Below, in pieces: positions 53,290-60,873 of a stretch of 64,000 nt of DNA; the stretch's first letter is position 1; every line of letters begins with the position of its first letter. This DNA is from Cyanobium gracile PCC 6307 (GTDB lineage Bacteria; Cyanobacteriota; Cyanobacteriia; PCC-6307; Cyanobiaceae), in assembly GCF_000316515.1 (NCBI RefSeq), contig NC_019675.1, positions 2,691,964-2,755,963 of the forward strand, written 5' to 3'. The translations under genes were made by a program, and so were the position numbers. The notes under the pieces were generated by a model. That model saw only the letters and a list, made by a program, of their open reading frames with translations, was not told where the DNA came from and searched no databases.

Positions 53290-53327
53290 CCTGAAGCACC
53301 CAATCCTCGAAAGGTGGGTGCTTCAGG
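53290..53327. promoter_or_regulatory. 13-base perfect inverted repeat upstream of the protease gene
   Basis: CCTGAAGCACCCA (53290-53302) is exactly mirrored by TGGGTGCTTCAGG (53315-53327), with a 12-base spacer. It begins 39 bases upstream of the protease ATG on the minus strand. With no T-run beside it, it is more likely an operator or a leader hairpin than a terminator. Confidence 0.5.
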
Positions 53328-53384
53328 AGATCTTGAAAGTCGTTGCGCCCAGAGCACTGGAGGGATCGACTTTTCGCCGGGGGA

Positions 53385-53406
53385 CTGCCCGAAGGCAGGC
53401 TTTTTT
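53385..53406 (+). terminator. Terminator-like hairpin in the 53-kb gap
   Basis: CTGCC, a CGAA loop, GGCAG, then GC and six T residues (53401-53406). The stem is only five pairs, but the loop and the T-run are what an intrinsic terminator needs. On this strand there is no annotated gene directly before it, so either an unseen RNA ends here or the match is chance. Confidence 0.4.
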
Positions 53407-54414
53407 CCCGTCAGAGTATCGGCGTTGTGCAGGCTGACTGCCTTTGCGCTCAGGCCAATTCCCAGGGAGAGTTGCGTGATCGAGGCTGAGCATTGGCTTG
53501 GAATTTCACCACCTCCCCTGTGATTTCGGATTCAAAAAACACTGTGGGGCGGCCGCTGTGGCCGTGCCCGGGAGGTGGAGCGATGGCTGCCCGGGCGCCA
53601 TTCCCTGGTGGGGCGAGGGGCTACCCGGAGTGAGTGTTGGAGGCCCCATCCCAGTCGTGCCAAGACCTCCGGCCGAAGGCTTCCCGGCTTCCCAGCCGTG
53701 TGGGATGGCTCCCCCGAACCTGAGGCTCTGTGGACGATCGCCCTAAGCGGCTTTAAGCATGGCCACCCTCCCATGGCGGATCCACAGCCATGGCGCTGAT
53801 GACCCATGGAAGGACCATCCTGCTGGGATGGTGCCACCCAGGCCAACGGGCGGCAAGTCCCAAGGAGGCAGCAGATCAAGCGAGCCGCCGGCCCCGGGCT
53901 GATGCGCCCTCGGGCCCCTCGGACTGATCGCCGTGTGCCGCACCGCCATCAGAGGCCAGGAATTCCATGGTGCCCGTCATCAGGATTGCCGTGGGTCCAT
54001 CGGGGAGCCGCGGCGCCCCGAACGATGTTTTCAGAAACTCCAATCGGGAAGTCAGCCTGGTGGAAGGTGGGCGGCACGAAATGATGCAGATTCGCAATGG
54101 CGAACTCTGCCCTAATCGCCTGATGCCGTAGCGACGAATGTTGCCAGTCTGCCAACCGACCAGGAGCTCAATGTCGTCGTTCCATCGAATCAAGCCAGGG
54201 AGCCTTTTTTTTATGCAAGGGCAGGACCATGGCGCGATCAACCGCAACACGCTGCCGATACGGGTTGAGCTCAGTCTGGGTCTGTTCAGACGTGCATCCG
54301 CAGCCCCTTGATCGGAGGGTCCGTTCGGCAGTCAACGGCAACTCTGCGACGATCCCAGGAACCTGGACCCCAGTCCCTGCAAAGGGAGAAAGACATCGAG
54401 GATCCGTTCGTTCC

Positions 54415-55290
54415 TCAGCCTTGCTTAGGAGGCTCGTCTTCTGCGGGGACGAGTTGCTCGATATAATTGTCTTCAATAGGTCTTGAGCGGGTACCCAGCG
54501 AGAGACTTTTCGACAGTGGATTGTCCGCATCGGCCTTGTGGGCGCCCCTCAGCACCAAGAGGGTGTGCCATTCCACCAGCAGGGGCACGGAACTCCCCTT
54601 GCGCTGCGCAGCGGCGGAGAAAGCCAGGGCCAGGGCGAGGGAGGAGATCACGACTCTGACGCTCTCGCGCGCCAGCGCTTCTGTCGCCTGCCGATCCGGC
54701 TTATTGACACGGGCGATGACGGCATCGCGCACCACGGCCAGTTGCTCGAGGAGTTCCTTTTTCGTCTGCTCGAGCGAGACTCCCTTGGCTTCCAGGTTCA
54801 GGCGCACTCCACGGTTCTCCTGGTTGTCGAGCCGTTCCTGAAGATCATTGAGAGTGGGCGCCTGCACGATGATGTCGCGGAGGATGTTGAACGTTTCGTT
54901 GGCCCGCGCCAGTTGTCGTGACGCATTGGCATTGCCGGCGGCCACCGTTCTCCATGCAGCAGACATCTGCAGGGGAATGAAAAGCAGAAATCCGACCACC
55001 GCAATGATGGCCAGCCGTGCGACAAGCATGCGCCGTTTCTGAAGCACGGGGTTCTGTGGGTCGAGGTAGGCGCCAAGATGCAGCAGCCCGAGAGCAAGCA
55101 GCGGAAGGAAGGCGGTATCGAGGAGCGTGCGGATGGCCCTGAGTTGCCAGTCGGCGTTAAGCAAGGCCAGGGGCAGAAGCGCGGCCCCTGCGGCTGCGAT
55201 GTAGAGGATCAGGAGGGCCAGGGAGGAAAGGCTCAACCTGTCGGCAAGAATGGATGCTTCGTAGCCCTTGAACTCCGAGGACTCATCCAT
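54415..55290 (-). CDS. HpsJ-like membrane protein (module copy 1)
   Basis: 291 residues. Three hydrophobic segments lie in the first 125 residues (LSLSSLALLILYIAAAGAAL, AFLPLLALGLLHLGAYL, and LAIIAVVGFLLFIPLQ). A long coiled-coil-like stretch follows (about 130-210), then another membrane helix (SVRVVISSLALALAFSAAA) and a tail ending in acidic residues. The layout resembles HpsJ-like proteins of cyanobacteria, which are linked to polysaccharide export and to exosortase systems; this is my recognition of pattern, not a search. It is closely related to the gene at 56746-57639, with matching AHLHL-type and PLQ features. Confidence 0.6.
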   Translation of the reverse strand: MDESSEFKGYEASILADRLSLSSLALLILYIAAAGAALLPLALLNADWQLRAIRTLLDTAFLPLLALGLLHLGAYLDPQNPVLQKRRMLVARLAIIAVVGFLLFIPLQMSAAWRTVAAGNANASRQLARANETFNILRDIIVQAPTLNDLQERLDNQENRGVRLNLEAKGVSLEQTKKELLEQLAVVRDAVIARVNKPDRQATEALARESVRVVISSLALALAFSAAAQRKGSSVPLLVEWHTLLVLRGAHKADADNPLSKSLSLGTRSRPIEDNYIEQLVPAEDEPPKQG

Positions 55291-55547
55291 GGTCTTGCGC
55301 AGGTGACGAGGAGGTGTGAGACAGGAGCGTCAGGAGCGCGTGCTGCCTGAGGTGCCAATGTCTTCTTCCCAGCCTGTCAGATCCGATGGAACGGATGGGG
55401 CCGCTGGCCCGATGGGTGCGGGCGGGCCAACCAGGGAGACATCAAGACCCTAGGGCGAGCATCGCCAATGGGCAGGACCTCGAACCGCTTGCGGACAGAC
55501 TTTGCCGAAGAGCTTCTGCTCAGGGGTGGTGGCCAGGGTGGGGCTCT

Positions 55548-56348
55548 TCAGAGCTGACCGTGATTGGCAAGACGGGCTTTGGCCAAGCGCTTGCGCAGTT
55601 TGCGGCTCTGGAGGAAACCCGCTGCAGCGCCCAGCAAGGGGAGCGGGCCCGGAACGGCATCGCCCGGGGCTGGATCAGATCCTCGGGGCTTTCCGGTGAC
55701 CTTGTCGCTGCCACCTGTAGAACTTGCAGTGTTGATTTCCTGGAATCGAGCGGCTAGGACAACGGTGCTGTTCACCACCTTGGTGTCATTAGGGGGAGGG
55801 GAAACGACCAGTCCGTTGAACAGATTGAAGAATGCGGTGGAAACGTCGCTAACGCCCGGGTTGAGGCCAGCAAAGTTGAAGGTGTATTTAACGGTTGCTG
55901 ACTGCCCATTCGAAAGACCTTGAGGAACTGAGCCAGCCCCGCACTGGGTTCCGTTATTGATGTTGTTATCAGTACTTGCGCAGAAAGTGAAAGAGGGCGC
56001 CGGAGCGATCGTCAGATCGGTGGCTTGATAGAAATTGGTGCCGTTCCGGTTGTAAACGAGGGAGGACACACTCGTTGGAGTGTCAAACGCAAAACCGGTA
56101 AGAGAAGAGGAGGTGATCGGAGATCCGGAGGTATTTTTGATCGTAAGATCAAGGGTGTAGGTGCTGGGATTTGAGTCGCCCGCATCGCCGAACAGGAAAT
56201 TCATCGTGCCCGTCACGCCTGTGTAGCTGTCGCCAAACGACTTGTTCAGATCGACGACGAAACTACTGGTGGCGGCGAAGGCGGATCCGCCGCTCAGCAG
56301 CGTCGACATCCCTGCCAAGGAGACGAGCGAAGCCAGAAGAGATCGCAT
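55548..56348 (-). CDS. Exported protein with PEP-CTERM-like sorting tail (module copy 1)
   Basis: 266 residues. A signal peptide (LLASLVSLAGMSTLLSGGSAFA) leads into a beta-rich, Asn/Ser/Thr/Gly-rich body with two cysteines (FTFCASTD and TQCGAGS). The C-terminus is tripartite: a short motif PGPL, a hydrophobic run (PLLGAAAGFL), and a basic tail (RKLRKRLAK). This is the form of PEP-CTERM sorting signals, with PGP in place of PEP. It would then be sorted by an exosortase to the surface; none is in the window. Its body and tail match the gene at 57966-58787, so it is one of a duplicated pair. The next gene, 257 bases on, is the HpsJ-like protein. Confidence 0.68.
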   Translation of the reverse strand: MRSLLASLVSLAGMSTLLSGGSAFAATSSFVVDLNKSFGDSYTGVTGTMNFLFGDAGDSNPSTYTLDLTIKNTSGSPITSSSLTGFAFDTPTSVSSLVYNRNGTNFYQATDLTIAPAPSFTFCASTDNNINNGTQCGAGSVPQGLSNGQSATVKYTFNFAGLNPGVSDVSTAFFNLFNGLVVSPPPNDTKVVNSTVVLAARFQEINTASSTGGSDKVTGKPRGSDPAPGDAVPGPLPLLGAAAGFLQSRKLRKRLAKARLANHGQL

Positions 56349-56745
56349 GATAGGTGGCGGCCGGATCAGGCTTCAGACTGCTTTCACCAAAATTTTAGCA
56401 GAAGGTGAGCGGTTCTGGGCAGTGGTCTCACCATTGGGTGTCCCCGCGGGCCTCCGATCGAACGGGCCGGACAAGGCCAGGAGCCTGCGAGCACAGGAAC
56501 AGCCGCGGCTCTCCCTGTGGAGCCCCTCGATCTTTCAAGATTGCGTTGACTGTAATGGGGCTGCCTGGAACAACAAGCCATGGCGAGGCCCAGGTGCTTG
56601 TGGTTCTGGAAGCCGGACCAGGAGCCCCTTGTTTCCGGCGTAAGAACAGAGTTGGGCTCTCAGGGCCCGACTCGGCCGAGGGGGTGGCTTCAGTGGGTTT
56701 GGAAGCGGACGGATGGAAGCTCTGATTCGAGGTCGGTGGTTCCAC
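56349..56745. other. 397-base gap without a supported gene
   Basis: Lies between the exported protein gene at 55548-56348 and the HpsJ-like gene at 56746-57639. The right part is the 3' flank of the HpsJ-like gene, and the left part should hold the promoter of the exported protein gene. The open frames here are short and read Arg/Pro/Ser-rich noise. I see no repeat or RNA structure. Confidence 0.5.
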
Positions 56746-57639
56746 TCACCGGGTTCTGGGATGCTCATCCTCCGGAGGGGCAAGGGATTCGAAGAATTCC
56801 TCCTCACGTTTCGTGGGTGATTTCAGGAAGTCCAGACCTGTACCCGCCTGCCCAGGCCGGGCCCGCCGAGGCTGCAACGATCCGATCAGACGACCGGGCA
56901 GCGTCGGAAGTTCCATGAGGAATGGAACTCTGCTGTTTCGGCGCTGGGCAAGGGCAGCGAAAGCGATGCTGAAGGCGAGGGAGGATACCATCACTCGCAG
57001 GCTATCTCGTGTGATGCGGTCAACCGCGGCGGCATCGAGGGGCCCCACGGCTGCCTTGAACTGACCTTCCGCCTGATTCACTTGGGCCAGCAGCTGTTGT
57101 TTCAGCAGTGGCAAGGGAATCGATGGAATGCGTTCGATGTCCAGCGTGCGAAGAATGTTGCTGCGCTGCAACTCGAGAAGTCGTTTCTTAAGGTCATCAA
57201 AACTGGATGCCTGCTCAATCGCTTTGCGTACTGTGTCGGCTCGTTGGGTCGCAGTTCCTTGCTGCTGGCTTGAAACTTCATTGGCGATGCGATAAGACTT
57301 AATGACTGCATAGCCTTGCAGGGGAACAAACAGTAGAAAGCCAATCGACGCTAGAATGGCCAGCCGTGCCAAGCCATTCTGCCGATGTTGGACAGGGATG
57401 TTGTCAGGACAAATGTAGGCGGCTAGGTGGAGTAAAGCCAAGCCGATCAAGGGAATAGATCCTGCTTCTGTTGCCACTTTGATGGCGCTTATCTGCCATA
57501 GTGGATCTAGCAGCCTGAAGGGCAGGATGACAGCCAGAACAGAGAAGAGATAAACAATAAACAGAGAAATAGCGACCACGGCTAGGCGGTCGGCAAAGAT
57601 CACGGCATCCAATTCTCTGCTTGGTTGGGTCGGTGACAT
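56746..57639 (-). CDS. HpsJ-like membrane protein (module copy 2)
   Basis: 297 residues with the same build as the copy at 54415-55290: hydrophobic segments near the N-terminus (VVAISLFIVYLFSVLAVILP, IGLALLHLAAY and LAILASIGFLLFVPLQ), a long helical middle, then SLRVMVSSLAFSIAFAALAQ and an acidic tail (SLAPPEDEHP). The blocks LLHL-AY, ARLAI and GFLLF-PLQ are shared. The family call rests on that overall pattern. It lies between the two exported proteins with PEP-CTERM-like tails. Confidence 0.6.
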   Translation of the reverse strand: MSPTQPSRELDAVIFADRLAVVAISLFIVYLFSVLAVILPFRLLDPLWQISAIKVATEAGSIPLIGLALLHLAAYICPDNIPVQHRQNGLARLAILASIGFLLFVPLQGYAVIKSYRIANEVSSQQQGTATQRADTVRKAIEQASSFDDLKKRLLELQRSNILRTLDIERIPSIPLPLLKQQLLAQVNQAEGQFKAAVGPLDAAAVDRITRDSLRVMVSSLAFSIAFAALAQRRNSRVPFLMELPTLPGRLIGSLQPRRARPGQAGTGLDFLKSPTKREEEFFESLAPPEDEHPRTR

Positions 57640-57965
57640 TATTGAGAATTTGGCGGGAAGTCAGGTTTTGAAGGCGTGGCCATCCAGTGTGTGCATGAGA
57701 AGAGGCCAAGATTCCAATGGTTGAATTCGATGCCAAGCCTGCGACTAGCCAGGAATCTATGCTTTCAGATTAGGGCACAGCTAGACTTGAGCCTGTTGGG
57801 GAATTAGGCTTCCGGGCCTGAAGGAGTATCAGTCTGCAGATTCAGCTATTCTGAAGCAGGCCATCGACTGTAATTCTGAGAAAAAAAGCCTGTTCATAAC
57901 GAACAGGCTTGTGAGTTGACTGAGCGAGAGGCAAAGATGATGGCTATAGAGAGGTTATGTGGTTC
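57640..57965. other. 326-base gap with a strong terminator
   Basis: Contains the terminator of the exported-protein gene (57881-57910) and, between 57640 and 57880, the presumed promoter and leader of the HpsJ-like gene. This stretch is among the more AT-rich parts of the window. No other structure was found. Confidence 0.55.
57881..57910 (-). terminator. Rho-independent terminator after the second exported-protein gene
   Basis: Read on the minus strand, a perfect ten-pair stem (AAGCCTGTTC / GAACAGGCTT, 57886-57895 and 57901-57910) with a five-base loop is followed by a run of T (the A-run at 57881-57887). It starts 56 bases beyond the stop at 57966, the right place to end that transcript. 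Confidence 0.88.
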
Positions 57966-58787
57966 TCAGTCAGTAACTTGCTGCAACTTGATCCGCTGGC
58001 GGAGTTTGCGGCTGTAGCCGAAAGCGGCAGCTGCTCCAAAGACGGAAAGTGGACCTGGTACGGAGTCTCCAGGGGCTTGATCGCCGTTTCCGCCCCTCTC
58101 TATGCTGGTTGCCAGGATTTTGTCGCTTCCATCAGTGACGACTCCTGGAATATCGACGTTTTTGAAGCGCATCACAAAACTGTTATCAGGAGCTGTGGTG
58201 AACAGGCTTGCGAAGGCGTTGCGGTAGTCTGTGGCTGAGGCTGTATTGGATAAGCCGGTAAAATTGAATGTTGCAACGTTCTGATTTTGTCCATTGCTCA
58301 GGCCAAACACTTGGGCCCCAGCATCACAACCACTGAGAGTTGTGCCATTGGGATCGTTAGTTGTTACGCAAATATCGAATTGGCCAAAGGGAGGAAGGCT
58401 ATCACCAGTATTAATCCCCCAGTTGGGGATTGATGTAGCGTTGGCAACTGTGATAGGGGGACTAAAGGATGGGCTGGAAGTGGCGCTGGGGATGTCAAAG
58501 CCAGTGCCCACGAGCTTAGAAGTGCCAACCGTGGAAGTGTTCTCTAGGTTGAGAACCATTTGACCGATATTCGTTGTCGAAAAGGTATAAGTTGCCACGC
58601 CTTGAATGCCAGGATATCCGTTCGGCCCATTGCTGCTGCTTGTAGGGCCGGAGGCAAAGTGAATTTTGAAAAAGGGGTCTGCGGCGAATGCAGGTGTTGC
58701 AGCCAGGAGAGTCGTCAGACCAGCCGCGAGCGACATGCCACCGATACGGGCAGCTTTCCGTAGCGACGCGGCACTTGCAGAGGACAT
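57966..58787 (-). CDS. Exported protein with PEP-CTERM-like sorting tail (module copy 2)
   Basis: 273 residues. A signal peptide (GMSLAAGLTTLLAATPAFAAD) precedes a beta-rich Gly/Ser/Thr/Asn body with cysteines in DICVTTND and SGCDAGA. The tail has the same plan as its paralogue: VPGPL, a hydrophobic run (SVFGAAAAFGYS), and basic RKLRQRIK. The common body blocks are GLSNGQ, then TFNFTGL (FNFAGLN in the other), and the final GGNGDQAPGD-like spacer before the tail. It ends at the only strong terminator in the window. The ATG faces argS across 209 bases. Confidence 0.7.
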   Translation of the reverse strand: MSSASAASLRKAARIGGMSLAAGLTTLLAATPAFAADPFFKIHFASGPTSSSNGPNGYPGIQGVATYTFSTTNIGQMVLNLENTSTVGTSKLVGTGFDIPSATSSPSFSPPITVANATSIPNWGINTGDSLPPFGQFDICVTTNDPNGTTLSGCDAGAQVFGLSNGQNQNVATFNFTGLSNTASATDYRNAFASLFTTAPDNSFVMRFKNVDIPGVVTDGSDKILATSIERGGNGDQAPGDSVPGPLSVFGAAAAFGYSRKLRQRIKLQQVTD

Positions 58788-58996
58788 CAGGGCTTTACTC
58801 AGTACCTTCCAACCTTACACCACAAACCCTTCGCGCTTCTTCAGGCAGTTTGAGGATTTTCACAATGGCGTGTTGCCCTTGTTCTCGGGCGGCTTGCCTT
58901 AGGCGGTTTCCCGCTGAGAGGCCCTGCGGGAGCTGGGTTTGTCCTAGCCATGGCCCCCTCCGGGCAGGATGATCCGAATCAGTTCTAACCTTCGCC

Positions 58997-60820
58997 ATGC
59001 TCCGACTCGCCCATGCCCTGAACAGCCTGCTGCTGGGGGCCCTGGAGCGGGCGTTTCCGGAGGCCGCGGCCTCCGCCCGCCAGGGCGGCCAGCCTCTCGA
59101 TCCCCAGCTGGCGCCGGCGTCGCGCCCGGAGTTCGGCGATTTCCAGGCCAACGGGGCCCTGGCCCTGGCCAAGCCCCTGCGGCAGGCGCCCAGGGCGATC
59201 GCCGCGGCGATCGTGGCCGGGCTGGAGGCGGATTCCGCGTTCCTGGCCCTCTGCCTGCCCCCGGAGATCGCCGGCCCGGGCTTCATCAATCTCACGGTCC
59301 GCCCTGAGGTGCTGGCGGCCGAGCTGGGCCGCCGCCTGGCCGATCCTCGTCTCGGGGTGGAGCCCGTGGCCCCCGGCGGCGCGCCGGTGGTGGTGGATTT
59401 CTCCAGCCCCAACATCGCCAAGGAGATGCACGTGGGGCACCTGCGCTCCACGATCATCGGCGACGCCCTGGCCCGGGTGCTGGAGTTCCGCGGCCATCCG
59501 GTGCTGCGGCTCAACCATGTCGGCGACTGGGGCACCCAGTTCGGCATGCTGATCACCCACCTCAAGCAGGTGGCGCCCGAGGCCCTCGACACCGCCGATG
59601 CGGTCGACCTGGGGGATCTGGTGGCCTTCTACCGCCAGGCCAAGGCCCGCTTCGACAGCGACGACGCCTTCCAGACCACCTCCCGCGAGGAGGTTGTGAA
59701 GCTGCAAAGTGGCGATCCGGTGTCCCGCCGGGCCTGGCAGCTGCTGTGCGACCAGTCGCGCCGGGAGTTCCAGCGCCTCTATGACCGCCTCGACATCCGT
59801 CTCGACGAACGCGGCGAATCCTTCTACAACCCCTACCTGGAGGGGGTGGTGACCGATCTGGCCGCCGCCGGCCTGCTGGTCAGCGACGGGGGCGCCCAGT
59901 GCGTGTTCCTTGAGGCCGACGACGGCACGGCCAGCCAGGCGCCGCCGGTGATCGTACGCAAGAGCGACGGTGGCTTCAACTACGCCACCACCGATCTGGC
60001 GGCCATCCGCTACCGCTTCGCGGCGCCTCCCGACGGGGACGGTGCCCGCCGGGTGATCTATGTCACCGACGCCGGCCAGGCCAGCCATTTCGCCGGCGTG
60101 TTCCAGGTGGCCCGCCGTGCCGGCTGGATCCCCGAGGGCGGGCGGCTGGAGCACGTGCCCTTCGGGCTGGTGCAGGGGGAGGACGGCAAGAAGCTCAAGA
60201 CCCGCGCCGGCGACACGGTGCGGCTGAAGGAGCTGCTGGATGAGGCGGTGGAGCGCTGCGACGCCGACCTGCGCCGCCGCCTGGAGGAGGAGGGGCGCCA
60301 GGAGGAGGAGGCCTTCACCAGCGAGGTCGCCACCACCGTGGGCCTGGCGGCGGTGAAGTACGCCGATCTGTCCACCAACCGGATCACCAACTACCAGTTC
60401 AGTTTCGATCGCATGCTGGCCCTGAGCGGCAACACCGCCCCCTATCTGCTCTATGCGGTGGTGCGGATCGCCGGGATCGCCCGCAAGGGCGGCGGCGACG
60501 GCGAGGACGCGGCCGGCACCAGCGGCCCGGAGGCTCCGGCGTCGCTGGCGTTCACTGAGCCCCAGGAGTGGGCGCTGGTGCGCCAGCTGCTGCAGTTCGA
60601 TGCCGTCATCCAGGAGGTGGAGGAGGAGCTGCTGCCCAACCGGCTGTGCAGCTACCTGTTTGAGCTCTGCCAGCTGTTCAACCGCTTCTACGACCAGGTG
60701 CCGGTGCTCAGGGCCGAGGAGCCGGCCCGCACGTCCCGGCTGGCGCTCTGCCGCCTCAGCGCCGACACCCTCAAGCAGGGCCTGGGCCTGCTGGGCATTC
60801 CCACCCTGGAGCGGATGTGA
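58997..60820 (+). CDS. argS: Arginyl-tRNA synthetase
   Basis: 607 residues, usual length. The ATP site signature is [12 protein letters not shown] (HVGH at 145-148), preceded by [15 protein letters not shown]. The class Ia core continues with [20 protein letters not shown]. The KMSKS-like loop is replaced in ArgS, with [16 protein letters not shown] here. The C-terminal anticodon-binding domain ends with [19 protein letters not shown]. It charges tRNA-Arg. It is transcribed rightward, divergent from the exported protein gene. Confidence 0.97.
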   Translation: MLRLAHALNSLLLGALERAFPEAAASARQGGQPLDPQLAPASRPEFGDFQANGALALAKPLRQAPRAIAAAIVAGLEADSAFLALCLPPEIAGPGFINLTVRPEVLAAELGRRLADPRLGVEPVAPGGAPVVVDFSSPNIAKEMHVGHLRSTIIGDALARVLEFRGHPVLRLNHVGDWGTQFGMLITHLKQVAPEALDTADAVDLGDLVAFYRQAKARFDSDDAFQTTSREEVVKLQSGDPVSRRAWQLLCDQSRREFQRLYDRLDIRLDERGESFYNPYLEGVVTDLAAAGLLVSDGGAQCVFLEADDGTASQAPPVIVRKSDGGFNYATTDLAAIRYRFAAPPDGDGARRVIYVTDAGQASHFAGVFQVARRAGWIPEGGRLEHVPFGLVQGEDGKKLKTRAGDTVRLKELLDEAVERCDADLRRRLEEEGRQEEEAFTSEVATTVGLAAVKYADLSTNRITNYQFSFDRMLALSGNTAPYLLYAVVRIAGIARKGGGDGEDAAGTSGPEAPASLAFTEPQEWALVRQLLQFDAVIQEVEEELLPNRLCSYLFELCQLFNRFYDQVPVLRAEEPARTSRLALCRLSADTLKQGLGLLGIPTLERM

Positions 60821-60873
60821 GGCCAGCGGAAAGGTCCGGTAGCGTTTGCCGGCACAGCGGCTGATTCGTCCGG

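Larger units (their letters stand above)
53252..54414. other. 1.16-kb region without a supported gene
   Basis: Codon use in all six frames is unconvincing, and the GC content is lower than in the core genes. It holds a 13-base inverted repeat, a terminator-like hairpin and one short plausible open frame (53967-54131, 54 codons, MVPVIRIAVG to PNRLMP, preceded by AGGAA). The rest shows no tRNA, transposase or other element I can recognise. It may be a decayed gene or contain an unlisted RNA. Confidence 0.5.

Noticed and set aside
53967..54131. 54-codon plus-strand frame as a firm gene
   Set aside because: It has a plausible ribosome site and end, but no recognisable family and no other support, so it is mentioned only as part of the gap.
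54201..54215. T-run at 54.2 kb as a terminator
   Set aside because: There is no self-complementary stem before the eight Ts; AGCCAGGGAGCC does not pair with itself.
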